Assembly (NCBI GenBank): GCA_015680685.1
Contig: MNCI01025456.1
Location: 1,202,720-1,266,719 of the forward strand
Length of the DNA stretch: 64,000 nt
Reading direction: 5' to 3'
Origin: Gnetum montanum
Taxonomy: Eukaryota; Streptophyta; Gnetopsida; Gnetales; Gnetaceae
In this document: positions 13,401 to 24,000 of the stretch, piece by piece
Position numbering within the stretch: the first letter of the stretch is position 1
Layout of the letters: the number at the start of each line of letters is the position of its first letter
Translations under genes and position numbers: made by a program
Notes under the pieces: generated by a model
Database searches by the model: none
What the model was told of the DNA's origin: nothing
The model's input: only the letters and a program-made list of their open reading frames with translations

Positions 13401-16400
13401 GACCCAGAAATCATTCACGGTGACTTTGATGAAATGAACATTGAATCACCTACAAACATCATGAACTCAAATCTCTCCTTTCTAATCAATGATTTAAAAG
13501 TTCTGCAAAATTAAGCTACATTTAAAAAAGATAATTTACTATGTTTCACACCAAAATTTTGGAATATCTATTTTCCCTTTTAATTTTTAAGTAATACTAT
13601 AAAAATGTTAAATGGCTTTTTAATTTTTAGTAGTATTTGGCCTTTTGAGGCTTGGCGAAAAAGAGCTTAGGATATCCCTTTATTCTTCTCTTGTGTTGCA
13701 TTGCATGGAGAGAATTTTATTTTTCAGAAAATCAAAATTTTCAACATTACACCCTTTGATGCTGACTCGAAGAATAGCTTTATGCCTTTAGCTCTTGGTC
13801 AATGAATGAAATGCCAGAGCAAAATATAAAGTTAATTATACGTAATGCATCATGAAAGATTGAAGGGCATATATATTGGGTGAAGATCTAGGTACTGTGC
13901 TGCAAGCATGGGTGTTGGACTGCTTTGACTGGGATATTTGATTTGACAAGTAAATACCTTTTATTTAAAAAACTTCAGTTCTTTGACATGTCTTCTATTT
14001 TGCCACATTTTCCCCTATTCTTGAGGCATTTTATCCAAACCGATCTCGAGAAATAGACCTTTGCTTCACAAAACTGAAGGATCGCTTCTATTGAATGGAG
14101 TTTGAATTACTGTGCCAATTGATGAAAATATAAGAAAAGCTTCTTTATTCTTCTTCAAGACATGGGAATCAATACATCAAATGAGGTTCATGTTGGAGTT
14201 GGCACAAGTGGAAGCTTGGAGTGCATGGATTTTTAATTCTCATTCTTGCCAAAATGTCTGGTTTCTGTTTTTGGACACAGATAATAAAAAATTCATATCT
14301 CTCAAACGGTAATGAATTTTGATTCATATGATCCACCATTGAAAAGCTCATGAAAATGCTGCAATGTAAAAAGAAACTATAGAGGAAAATGTGTCTACAA
14401 AATTGAGTTATAGGCCAATATTTCAGCACTGTTCAGATTTCCCCTGATTTAGATAGGCGTGACCAAAACTGAAATTAATTTTTCTGAATGAGTTCTGCAA
14501 GTTTCTTGATTCTAACCTAAGGGAATTGCTGGAGCTTTCCAAAAATATGCAACACATACTTCATATCATCATATGTAGAGAGATCATTAAATCAATTTGG
14601 GTGTTTAGAAATGACTTTGAAGAAGTTTTGGCAAATACTTTATATGCATGCAAGAAGTTCACAAATCTTCATCAAATTTTGATGAATTGTGCACAGATCT
14701 ACTCCATATAACTTCTAAACGTCAAAGGTTAAATAATTCTTGAGGTAGCAGGCTGAATTGAACATCAATAACATGATTACATAACAAGATAAAGATGGTT
14801 TTCACATGGATACAAATGCCCTTAATTAACATCATAATTCTTAAACACAGTTGCCCTCATATTGCTGCAAAAAGACCTCCACAATGCTAGATATACTTGA
14901 TGGAGGGGAAAGTATAACAAAACTCATGCATTAAAATGGCTTTGAAGCCACCATGCATGATCATTCATTTCTATAAACATTTGTATGCAAAACATTCATG
15001 ATCTAAGTTGAGGCAAGAAACATAGCAATGAACATGCAATGAAAATAAAATTAAGCATCACTTAGGATGCAGGAGAGGGTTTCCTTGATCTTCAAACTCA
15101 TGGATATTTGTGAGAAATGTGAGAAACTTGTGAGAAAACATTGTGAGAAACTATTGGGAAAAATGGGGCTTCCAAATTTGTGATGGGAGAACTTGATTAT
15201 GAGGAAGGGTTGGCTGCAAGAATGTGAGAAATTGGGAGTACTTTGAAACTAAGAAACTATGGCAACAACTCAAAAGGATAAAAGATTGAGTAAGAGAGGA
15301 GAAAAAACAACTTTACTCTATTCATCTTGACATTCCTAATGCTCCATTGTTTTTACAATGAGGCTCATGGCCTTCTTTTATAGCTTAATGAGTAAGGAGG
15401 ATTTGAAACTCCTCAACATGTGGAACTAATTTCTCTCCTTTTGCTTCTTCCTCTATGCATAAATTAAGTTTTTCTAAGGTATTCTAGCTATTTTTCTTTA
15501 GCAATTTTTGCCTTATTTGAACACATGAAACTACTAACATCTACTTGACTTGAAAGTATGAAAAGAGAACAATACCCTTGCCTACTCAAAAATCATCGAA
15601 GATACAATCCACAACGACTCAGAGACAATTTTAACTTTTTAAAAATTTGTGTCATGTCTGGGTTTGCAACCCTATTTTGACATGTGACAATCCAACAAAT
15701 TTTTGTTTGTGATCTGGGCTAGAATTATCTCTAATTTGCGACTGAATTGTAATGGATGTCATGAACTAGAGTTATGGGTTGTGATCCATCTTTTAGAATC
15801 ATATCAAATGAACAAAAAAAAAAAAAAAAAAGTTAAAAAACNAAGTTCAAGAACATCACGAATGAGCAAAACAGTCAGCGAGGAAGGAAAGATGTCCTTA
15901 TTAAATCTTATATTTATTTTCTGCTATTGTGAATGTGAAATGTGTCAAGAATGTAATGCCACATGAACAGGAAACTATAAAAAATAAGTTCTAAATGATT
16001 GCCTATATTTTAAATAGTTTTTGAGTATTATTTTTTTTGTAAACCTTTCAAATAATAAAAATGAAAGGTAGTCAGTCCACAGATTAATAGCTAATGAATT
16101 GTCTAATTAAATGAATGTAATAGCTAATGAATGTGAAATGTGTCAAGAATGTAATGCCACATGAACAGTAAACTATAAAAAATAAATTTTAAATGATTGT
16201 CTATATTTTTAATAGTTTTTGGGTAGTTTTTTTTATTGAAAAACTTTAAATTAACAAAAATGAAGGTAGTAAGTTCCCAGATTAATAGTTAATGAATTGC
16301 TTCATTAGAGGTGATGTGCCCTATAATTATTCTAACATATTTGCAGCTGCTTTATTTCAATAGCACTTCTAAGCAACTGGGTCATGCTGTTATCAGGTCT

Positions 16401-19400
16401 TCCCCTGTGTCTCTGCAACATGTGGTCGATTTTATCATCCAACATGCGTATCAAAAATGTTGGTTCTAGAAAATGAGGCAGATGTACTATCAAAAAATAT
16501 ATCTGACGGATTGCCTTTTACATGTCCCATTCATAAATGTTTTGTTTGCAAGAAAACAGAGAAGAAAGATGATGAAGATATGCAATTTGCAATTTGTCGT
16601 CGTTGTCCAAGAGCATATCACAGGAAATGTTTGCCAGCGTAAGTATTTATGGTTGAATTTGCAATCTATGTATCATTTTTCTAATTATTTTGCGATATGT
16701 TTCAGTCAAAGCTTAGTGAAAACACAACCATATGCATATCCAAGGTCATAAAGAAGTGTTTATTTAACAACATAAATAAATCCTGTAAAAGTAATGGCTG
16801 AAATTTGAGTTTTGTCAAATAGATTCAAATTATCTCCGAAAGGAATATCAGTTTCAGTTTTATATATTCATGATTCGTTGCTTTGTGGATGCACCTTTTT
16901 CTATGCACTGCAGTAGGTTTTGCACTTTGTGTTCTAATGTTTTATTTTCACATTTATTCATTTACAGAAACAAACAACATTGATTTTGTTTTGATTATAT
17001 ATGTTCCTGTCAGGGCAATTACGTTTGATGAGACAGAGGATGAACCGCAACGTGCCTGGGAAGACCTTATTCCTAACAGAATATTGATATATTGCAGGTC
17101 TTCACATTTTTAAATTCTATATAGGTAAATAATAGTATTTTTGTTTTTTCACTCACATTTTTTTTGGGAACAGAAAACATAAGATTGATCCAGACCTAGG
17201 TACCCCGAAGAGGAACCACATAATATTTCCCGAGGTTCAGACAAGTGATAAAATGCCTAAGAAATGCCCTGGTGAGCTATCAGATACTGTCTTGGAAAGG
17301 ACAGCTGTAACTTCAAAGGTTCATGCCTCATTTGAACTTACTAAAAAGACAGAAAAGCAGAAGGGAAAAAGTACTCGTGATGCTGCAATTCCCAAGGTTT
17401 ATATGTCATCTGAACTTAATAAGAATGTGATGAAGCAAAAGGAAAAATATGCGACGAAGAAGGATAACAAGTCTTCTGTTATTGAATTGAGCAAATTCTC
17501 AGTTCAGGACAGTAAATTCAAAGGTTCTTCACCTAGAAAAAGTGAAACTGATATGCATCAATCAAGGAAAGAAGTTCCTAAAATGACTGATATAGTGACC
17601 AAATTTGATGAAAGGGAAATTGAGAGCTCGTAAGTCTAGTATGGTAATTATCTGAAGACAAACTATTTAGTTCATTAACATTCTTCTAATTTTCAGTTGT
17701 GTGATGCAGGGTACTTTCTATGATAAAGAATGCAACAGTTGGATTGAATTTGAGTGATATTTGTGCCAAACATGAAGTCTCTTCAACACATCAGTTAAGT
17801 CAGGCTCATAAGAATGTAGATAAGACTATAACTCAAGGAAAAGTCGAGGGAGCTGTCAAGGTATTTAGTTAATATTAAATCTGAAATTGAATTCATTATT
17901 ACAGGATGCCCAAGCTATTCGAATTGCTTTTGTAAATGAATGTTTACCTTTATAAAAAGTTTATAAACTATATTTGACTATTTGGTGTTAATGGGATGTT
18001 TAGGCTGTTAAGGCTGCCCTAAAAAGACTTGAAGATGGCGGCAGCATTGATGATGCAAAGGCTGTTTGTGAGCCAGACATGATTTGTCAAATAGCACGAT
18101 GGAAGGTGGGCTTTTTGTTACAATCAACTACTGATTTTGTTACATTATTTAGTCGTTATTTTAAAAATTGATATCTGTAACTATATTACTCTATTGATTT
18201 GCTAAATTATTTAACACACCTGGAAAAGAAGGGATATATTTCTGTTTGAGTTGCCTTGTTAAGTTGTACTTAACTGGTTCTTTCTATATTGAACTCTTTT
18301 AATTTTCTATAGCTACTGTGTTATTTGGTTATCTAACAGAACTGTATTTGTGTGATGTTATTTCATAGCATAGCCCATATTTACAGCAACTACGCCCAGC
18401 TTTCTTGTCTGAAGATGAATTGATTAATTGTTATTTAGTTCTGGAAGCAGTCTTTCCAATTTTGGTGATTGTCTATAGTCAGTGGTATTAGCTAAAGTGT
18501 TTTTGTTAATTTTTAAGATTTGGCTAATATATTATAATTTTGTTGTGTCTTATTTTTTAATGTTGTAGAACAAATTGAAAGTTTATCTTGCACCCTTTTT
18601 ACATGGGAATCGATACACTTCATTTGGTCGCCATTTTACAAAAGTGGAAAAGTTGCAGGAGGTAACATGTCTATTAAATCTTGATTCATGGATATTAGCT
18701 ACACTATTCGAATAGGCTTGATATTTTTGATTTTTTGAGCAATATAAAGTCATGTTGAAATCTACCACTATTTTAATTTTTTGATGCTTTAACTTGATCT
18801 AATTGAGGATAAAATTTTACCATGGTGATTGTAGATTGTTGAAAGGCTTCATTGGTATGTCAATCCGGGTGACATGGTATGCATTTCACAGTTTGAATCT
18901 TAATTACATTGTTTGTTTAGTATGAATCTGTCTTTTAGAAAATGTAACATCTTATTTATCCCATTAACAGATTGTAGACTTTTGCTGTGGCGCCAACGAT
19001 TTTTCAACATTAATGAAAGAAAAGCTTGAAGTAACTGGGAAACAGTGTGAATATAAGAACTTTGATAGGTTTCAGCCAAAGGTACCATCACTGCTCTGGG
19101 TTTTTGTGCATTTGGCTTTCAATTTTTATTTTTGAAAAGTTCTCCTTAGCTTTTGATTCTAAGTCTATGGAAACAGTGTATATATACATATTAAAAAATT
19201 TCTTTGTATTTGCTGGTAAAATTCTAAAATTCTTTCGCTAATGGGTTTCCTTTTTTTTTTTGTTTCACCTAAGCATGTTCTCATGGTGTAATAATCGAAT
19301 AAACAAATTTTAAATAAGCTTATTCAATTGTTTCTTTGTCACCTAGTTAGTATTTTCTACTTTGGCAGACTTGTATTTTGTGATCTTTTCTTTTTTCTCT

Positions 19401-22400
19401 TTATTTGATTGTTGTTATGATAAAGAAAAGATAAACTAAAATTGCAAGTTTATATCAAGGAATAAAAGACTTCAATAAAAAATTTAAGGCAAAAGAGCAC
19501 TAGATGGCAAATATGGAGGGAGAAGTACAGGCTTGATATCCTTTAATGTGGGTGATATGGACTTAAGGCGATTGAATACTCAATAAAGATTAAGCGAACA
19601 ATGAAATTTGAAGAAAGACGATACACAATACCTAAAGAGGTTGTAACTTATTTAAGACATTTAAACTGTATTAAAAGTTAATGAACAAATTAAATTCAAA
19701 TATCACTGCAAGGAAAGTTATATTCCAAGGAAACAAGGGCAAAACCACTGTCCTATGTTAAGGGAAAACATTGTTTATGATAGTTAATAACCTCTTGATA
19801 ACACTGAGTGCTTTTGATGATTGTAAAAAAATTGCAACTACCTGGCACTGATTGTCCAAATCTCTAAGGTATTAGGGTTGAAATGTGGACAATATATGAC
19901 ATGGATTGACATGATCTGCATTAAAATGTTGTGATGGACTTGGAATCATGTCATTTGTTATTAGGAAGACCTTCGATCAGTGATGGACATTGTCTACATG
20001 GTAGCGTGTCTAGCACATGCAAAACCTGTAAGGATAACACAATATGACAATTGGTATTTTGGAGTTTACAATAATTTAATGTATGCATTTTAAATGCATG
20101 TTATTTTGCATGAATTAATTAAGTCATTGTGTTCATAAAAAATGGATGTGATGAAGATGTTTTCATTTGATAAATTTAGAGAGTAATCATTGAACAGTAG
20201 TATGTGAAGCTAGAAAGTGATAAATTTGGCAGTAATATCATTGCTCTTGCATCTAAAAATTATTTAAGGAATAAAAATTACAGAACTATTTCTTTAGCAT
20301 GTGTACTAGAAAGGCGGAGAGGGTTCTAGTAAACATGAAATCATCAAATTTAGAAGATTCTTACAATCCAAATGTATGTGAGCAATTTTTGTTTCCATGT
20401 TATGCAGATTCATTGCCAAAGTTAGTATTGATACATACAACATGCGCATAAATAATTAAAAGATATACCAGTTATTGCAAACTTGCTGACATTGTGGGGA
20501 AACATGCGTCTTCAGACAAGAGTATTCCATAATTGTACCTGTTGCAAGTTCTGCGCTTCATGAATTGTATGGCAAAGTGTTTCCAGCATCTTCTTAGGTG
20601 TCATTCTTCTCAAACAAAAGAAATGAAAGTTTCAAAGCTTATCTTATAGTATGAAATAATGTAGAACTTATAGTCAAAGCCTGCCAACAGATTAACTGCC
20701 AAGTATTACAAGTTCTTGATAGAAGAGTCTTTTACTTTTCTTACAAGCAAGAGGGAAATTGAAGAGGTTGCTTCTGATATCCTTTGAACTTTTGGCTGTG
20801 ACGTGCTACTTTTTAACCTTCCAGAATAAAACAGATATAAGGCAGTAATATTATTCTACACAATCTATGTCGTAATCCTAAAATTGGGGTTTATAAAGTT
20901 ACATCTAGATATCAAGCGTTGTTTATGTACGTGGTAGTGTTTAATGGTAACATAATCCTATAAAAAGTTTCGTTGATTTGAATATTGTAGGATTGAAAAT
21001 CCATATAGAGTGTGCTACATGTTGTACAGGTTGAAGCTTAAGCTGTTTCAGCTGAGGACTATATTCAAAGCCAGAATTTGTTTTTCGTATCATCTTGCAA
21101 ATGCTTAGATACCATTTTTAGATCATGTTTAATTTTTTATGGACCCTCTCTTCTTTGAACAGAGATAGATCATTATGAGACATCGGAAATTTTTTGCCAA
21201 CCTTTTTTGTACATCTTTAATTATTTGATAGACTCTAGTCTTCTTTGGATAAAAGCTGGTTTTTAATAAGAGACTGGAAATATTTGCATACTTTCCTGTA
21301 TCAATGTTATGAAATTTGGGTTTCAACTTTGTCCAGCCATAATCTAGGCCCCTTTAGTTTGTGTTTCACCTTAACAACCCACCCCCACCTCCCACCCACC
21401 CTCAAGGGCAAAGGTTCGAACTCTGTTGAGTGATGCATGCCTCTTTTATTTGGCATGTAGATTTGGAGCACCTTTCCTTAATTTTTTGTTTACGATACCT
21501 TTGCATCTTCTTGAGTTCCAACCACTTCCTTTTGATCTTTGTTAGTTTAGCTTGGATGACGATAATCCAAACAGAGAATAACACAGGGAAAAACATGGCA
21601 AAGAATGATAAACTGGATTTATTTCATTTATATCACACAAACTTTTCTACCTTGTGATTTCATAATATACTGCAGAAATGATATTTTCTATCTTAATTTT
21701 TTTAATTGGGGTCTAGGGTTTATGATATGTGAACCAACCATTGTTTTATAATTTCTTTGTAAATCTAAGAATTAGTGACAGAATGTTTAAGCTAGTGATT
21801 CTAGGTTACAGTTTAAAGTATTGTTATCTTGCATTACTAGGGATAGGTTCTTGTGTTCTTGAACCTTACGAAATTTAGGTATCTTATAGAAATTATTCTA
21901 TGTAACGCAGAAATAGGCTACGGCAACATTCTTGGAACTTTAATTTATTTAATGGTTATCTTGGTGCCTTTATCCTATCAACATGGGCTACTCTGTTAAG
22001 GTAAGCAAAGGATTTGATAATAATTTTGCCTATGCCCTGGTTACTTGAATGTAAATTTCTACTGTGCCTCTAGGTGGCATGTGTGGCAATATGCTTTTTG
22101 GAATCAAACCTGTGAATTGCAAAATCATTGCAAAATCATAACCCACCTACTCTAACCAAGTGAGCTATGCCTGACTAATTTTAATATCGTTAATATTACT
22201 TATAAATGACATTGGTCAGCAGTTTTCCTCTGTTGTAGGCTCTTTTATATTTTACATTTCAGCCTCCTCAGGTCTTCACATTCTTAACGTCTATCAATCA
22301 ATTGATTATAGTGATGACGTTTGAGTTATATGCCATTTTAACCATCATGCACAACAATTTTCATTACTTGTTATGATGGTTTATTGCTGTCCTTTAATAT

Positions 22401-24000
22401 GTATTTCAACACAGAATAATTTCAATTTTGAGAGACGAGACTGGATGACTGTAGATCCAACAGAACTACCATCTGGTGATAGGCTGGTATGTCTTTAGAT
22501 TTATATGATTAGGTCCCTCATAATTCACATTTATCTGTTACTTTCTTAGCCTAGTTTATTTTCTTTCTTATACCAAAGTGTTTCTTCAAATATTCTCCAG
22601 ATTATGGGATTAAATCCACCCTTTGGTGTTAAAGGAGCACTTGCAAATAAATTTATTGCCAAGGCTTTGCAGTTCAAGCCAAAGCTGATTGCGCTTATTG
22701 TACCAAAGGAAGCACGGAGGTAAGAGTTATCTTTACATATAATATACTTTATCTTTTTTAATGAGATACAAGTTTTGGAATACTTTGTTGCCAGTATTAA
22801 ATTCATTCAAATGCAAAATTCAGACTTACAAAAGAAGTAGATGGATACACTTTGATTTGGGAGGATCCAGTTTTAATGTCAGGCAAGGTATGTTTAAAAA
22901 ATCTAAGATTGGTCTGTGCATTGTTTGAACCGATATCCAAGTATTGTTGTTTGATTTTTTTTATTAATATTTTGGGTTGTTTGCAGTCATTCTACATGCC
23001 AGGCTCGATTGATGTTGATGACAATATATTAGGCCAGTGGAACACTGTGGCACCTCCGCTATTCTTGTGGAGTCGTAATGAATTTGCCGAATGGCATAAG
23101 GAGATAGCAATCCAACGTCGGCACATTTTTAATGTCCAGGATGATATAGCAAATACTAAAAGAAACGTTGAAGAATATGTCAATGAGGATCCAGCTGAAG
23201 CACATCAAAGTGGATTAAAGAAACTTAAGGAGACAAATAGTGATGGTGAGCTTAGGAGCAAGACATTTAAGATAGATGCCAGAGGTATGAAAGACAAAGG
23301 CAGGGCAGAAATGGAAAATCATGACATACAAAACTTTACAGGGGAGAGGGAGAAAGTTAAACCTGATAGGGAGCAAAGGGTTTCTTCGGAAACGAGATTA
23401 GATCTTAAGAAAGATCCTGACTTGAACCAGGTTTCATTTTCAAGAATGTCCAATACAGAAGTAAGAAGCAGGGATGATCTTGCTCATGGCAGCAATGTTG
23501 GATCATATGCCCTGAAATCTGACTTTGGTAGATCTCCCTACCAAAGACATGACCATGGAAGAGACTCTACTGATCATGAGGAGTATGCCCCTGCTCTTGT
23601 AAATACAGGGTCTTCAAGAAATGTTTCTCGTAACTTTGAATCTGACTATCATTATAACTATCAAAATTTGCATGGCTTACACAGTGGCAACACAAATTAT
23701 AATAGAGAAGCCCAATGCAATTTTGAGCTTGATTGGACAAGGAACCGTATGGATGCCAGAAATTCTGATTGGTTATCTGTAGATTCTCAAAGTAGTACAT
23801 TTGGTGGTACACGTTCAAATTATTTGTCTGAGCCTCAACATCCCAAACCAACGGAATCTGCAATACAGCACTATGCACGTCAGCTGGATCATCAAATTAA
23901 TTATGGTTCCCAAGACTATTCAAAAGATTCGAAAAGCTTTAGTGTTGGCTCCCATACCATGTACCCACACCAGAATACTTCAGGTTGGATAGAGGATTAA
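1619..24000 (+). CDS. EDM2: EDM2-like PHD-finger and methyltransferase-like chromatin protein, 19 exons
   Basis: Coding exons: 1619-1887, 2040-2180, 2293-2389, 4356-4409, 4581-4744, 5234-5330, 5440-5538, 16397-16638, 17014-17097, 17174-17629, 17710-17860, 18004-18105, 18569-18661, 18835-18876, 18971-19081, 22415-22486, 22601-22719, 22824-22887, 22987-24000. Every join keeps phase and the total is 3471 nt (1156 residues). Order of parts: acidic N-terminal RFTS-like region (1-170), Cys/His-rich PHD region (about 229-390), charged linker (400-620), Rossmann-like methyltransferase domain (about 650-840) with DFCCGANDF and NPPFG, and a polar tail ending GWIED, close to the end of Arabidopsis EDM2 (1297 residues as remembered). 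In Arabidopsis, EDM2 is a nuclear protein that reads histone marks, controls RPP7 and promotes transcription through introns with silenced transposons. That role is inferred here from homology. Intron 7 is 10.9 kb and carries a LINE. One intron is GC-AG. Confidence 0.93.
2390..4355 (+). other. EDM2 intron 3, no recognised element
   Basis: A 1.97-kb AT-rich intron with a GTAGGT donor and a TTTTTAG acceptor. I see no transposon protein or tandem array inside it. Confidence 0.6.
4745..5233 (+). other. GC-AG intron in EDM2
   Basis: The only join that keeps the PHD frame uses a GCAAGT donor at 4745 with the CAG acceptor ending at 5233. It restores a Cys codon (TG+T) and the ligand series GGDLLC-CEGPC. 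The nearby GT at 4749 gives a frameshift. GCAAGT is the usual sequence of functional GC donors. Confidence 0.85.
5539..6178 (+). other. Start of EDM2 intron 7, unique AT-rich DNA
   Basis: This is plain intronic sequence between the exon 7 donor and the LINE target-site duplication. No feature recognised. Confidence 0.5.
6467..7990 (-). pseudogene. LINE copy 1 extra 3' coding block: globular domain, coiled coil, degenerate J-domain
   Basis: Downstream of the RT tail the same strand keeps coding character. A globular segment (about 7775-7480, with EGDPKLADDAFF, GETILP and TMSGHV) is followed by a coiled coil (about 7200-6735, with ELENEIRRHQELQED and QLEEQPRLEKEHKARQ). A J-domain-like end follows (6730-6518: GRYPYVVLDIN, then KKEAEFKSFQEATAFV and NKRHHEILQAI). 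The HPDK position has decayed to QSNG. Blocks align with those of copy 2 near 38.6-39.8 kb. Confidence 0.65.
7990..10375 (-). pseudogene. LINE copy 1 ORF2: endonuclease, reverse transcriptase, C-terminal region
   Basis: The start is MKILSWNCRGQGTP at 10375, the classic L1 ORF2 opening. Endonuclease pieces include IQIGDFN (near 9980). RT motif A is KLDITKAYDIVN (8752-8790), motif B GGLKQGDPLSPLL (about 8581-8620) and motif C YVDDIIMF (about 8460-8487). The end of the enzyme is marked by VLWSLWKTRNNLIF (about 7950-8010), typical of the zf-RVT end of plant LINEs. Stops and frame changes are frequent. Confidence 0.85.
10813..10920 (-). repeat. 43-bp tandem duplication at the LINE zinc knuckle
   Basis: The units 10835-10877 and 10878-10920 are identical. 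The first covers a decayed CCHC knuckle read on - (HCTVYGKANH, then a stop, then ASTC; second Cys replaced by Tyr). The duplication is not a multiple of three, so it also breaks ORF1. Confidence 0.8.
11182..11731 (-). pseudogene. LINE copy 1 ORF1: Gly-rich region and DUF4283
   Basis: The frame from 11731 is Gly/Ala-rich. The frame at 11490-11182 has the DUF4283 pattern of plant LINE ORF1 (LLLFILQSATNRDRVLVGGSW, then WFYKAGGLALTPWWP, where the family has a Trp-rich R-V...G.PW...W pattern). ORF1 proteins of this kind bind the element RNA. The two parts are in different frames, so the gene is broken. Confidence 0.7.
12820..13420 (-). pseudogene. Unidentified decayed protein fragment
   Basis: Read on -, the stretch gives several protein-like pieces across frames: a Lys/Ser-rich run (GIHRREKKKKSEGSKG near 13260-13310), then NKPLHLSLSKDQMIENMDQP (near 13060-13120), then NVPVPIKKE and TKAKKQADPPIEKVP (near 12870-12940). 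Single-base indels and stops separate them. It may be a processed pseudogene or retroelement cargo. I cannot assign a parent. Confidence 0.35.
15842..15842. other. Ambiguous base N after poly(A)
   Basis: The only N of the window follows an A-rich run (about 15810-15840) and probably marks a sequencing or polishing problem at the homopolymer. Confidence 0.9.
15931..16300 (+). repeat. Tandem duplication of about 198 bp, diverged
   Basis: GAATGTGAAATGTGTCAAGA starts at 15931 and again at 16129. The match continues (AATGCCACATGAACAG, then ACTATAAAAAATAA, then CAGATTAATAG.TAATGAATT) with substitutions and small indels. Confidence 0.75.
17174..18105 (+). other. EDM2: EDM2 exons 10-12: charged linker to helical region
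   Basis: Exon 10 begins with RKHKIDPDLGTPKRNHIIFP, matching the EDM2 segment after the PHD fingers, and then turns Lys/Ser/Glu-rich. Exon 11 carries DKTITQGKVEGAVK. Exon 12 carries AVKAALKRLEDGGSIDDAKA and ends ICQIARWK, a strongly conserved helical block just before the methyltransferase-like domain. Confidence 0.88.
19082..22414 (+). other. EDM2 intron 15, mostly unrecognised DNA
   Basis: A 3.3-kb intron of AT-rich sequence. The only element seen is a tRNA-like SINE fragment near 22075-22175. No transposon protein is visible. Confidence 0.5.
22075..22175 (-). mobile_element. tRNA-like SINE fragment
   Basis: Read on -, GGCATAGCTCACTTGGTTAG (box A-like) is followed about 55 bases later by CAGGTTTGATTCC (box B-like). 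The spacing is too long and the arms do not pair, so it is not a working tRNA gene. It differs from the SINE family found elsewhere in the window. Confidence 0.45.
22888..22986 (+). other. EDM2 intron 18, 99 bp with no in-frame stop
   Basis: The intron has a GTATGT donor and TTGCAG acceptor. Its length is divisible by three and it reads open in the coding frame. Retention would insert 33 residues between SGK and SFYMPG rather than truncate the protein. Confidence 0.8.
22987..24000 (+). other. EDM2: EDM2 exon 19: end of methyltransferase-like region and polar tail
   Basis: It opens with SFYMPGSIDVDDNILGQWN and PPLFLWSRNEFAEWH, the conserved end of the domain. A tail of about 280 residues rich in Asn, Ser, Asp, Arg and His follows, with no fold I recognise. 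The last residues GWIED resemble the GWIND end of Arabidopsis EDM2 as remembered, so the stop at 23998-24000 is the native one. Confidence 0.9.

Larger units (their letters stand above)
11806..16396 (+). other. Rest of EDM2 intron 7
   Basis: About 4.6 kb of AT-rich intron between the LINE and exon 8. It holds a possible protein-derived fragment at about 12820-13420, a tandem duplication at 15931-16300, a poly(A) run with an ambiguous base near 15842, and otherwise nothing I recognise. Confidence 0.5.
4581..17097 (+). other. EDM2: EDM2 exons 5-9: PHD finger region
   Basis: Exon 5 has an acidic run (DDESNEDIDDMDEDMDD) and opens the first PHD finger (CAICDNGGDLL-C). Exon 6 gives CEGPCLRSFHP, and exon 7 gives FCLNCKYRHHQCFICGKLG. 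After the 10.9-kb intron, exon 8 resumes with CVSATCGRFYHPTCV and continues with CPIHKCFVCKK and CRRCPRAYHRKCLP. Exon 9 has AITFDETEDE and the conserved AWEDLIPNRILIYC. The Cys/His spacing fits the tandem PHD region by which EDM2 binds modified histone H3 tails; that binding is known for Arabidopsis and inferred here. Confidence 0.9.
18569..22887 (+). other. EDM2: EDM2 exons 13-18: methyltransferase-like domain
   Basis: Exon 13 gives NKLKVYLAPFLHGNRYTSFG, exon 14 IVERLHWYVNPGDM, exon 15 IVDFCCGANDFSTLM (a motif I-like cofactor loop), exon 16 NNFNFERRDWMTVDP, exon 17 IMGLNPPFGVKGALANKFI and exon 18 the segment to WEDPVLMSGK. NPPFG resembles the [DNS]PP[FYW] motif of amino-methyltransferases. 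Catalytic activity is not established for the family as far as I know, so only the fold is inferred. Confidence 0.9.

Noticed and set aside
18365-18485. Possible extra EDM2 exon (protein-like frame with HSPYLQQLRPAFLSEDE)
   Set aside because: The remembered EDM2 sequence runs directly from ARWK into NKLKVYLAP, phases close without it, and the frame ends in a stop.
22075-22175. Functional tRNA gene
   Set aside because: Box A and box B are too far apart and the acceptor, D and T arms do not form; treated as a SINE fragment.
22852-24000. One 382-codon ORF as a separate gene
   Set aside because: It is EDM2 exon 18 end, the stopless 99-bp intron 18 and exon 19 read together; splice sites and the EDM2 family pattern explain it.
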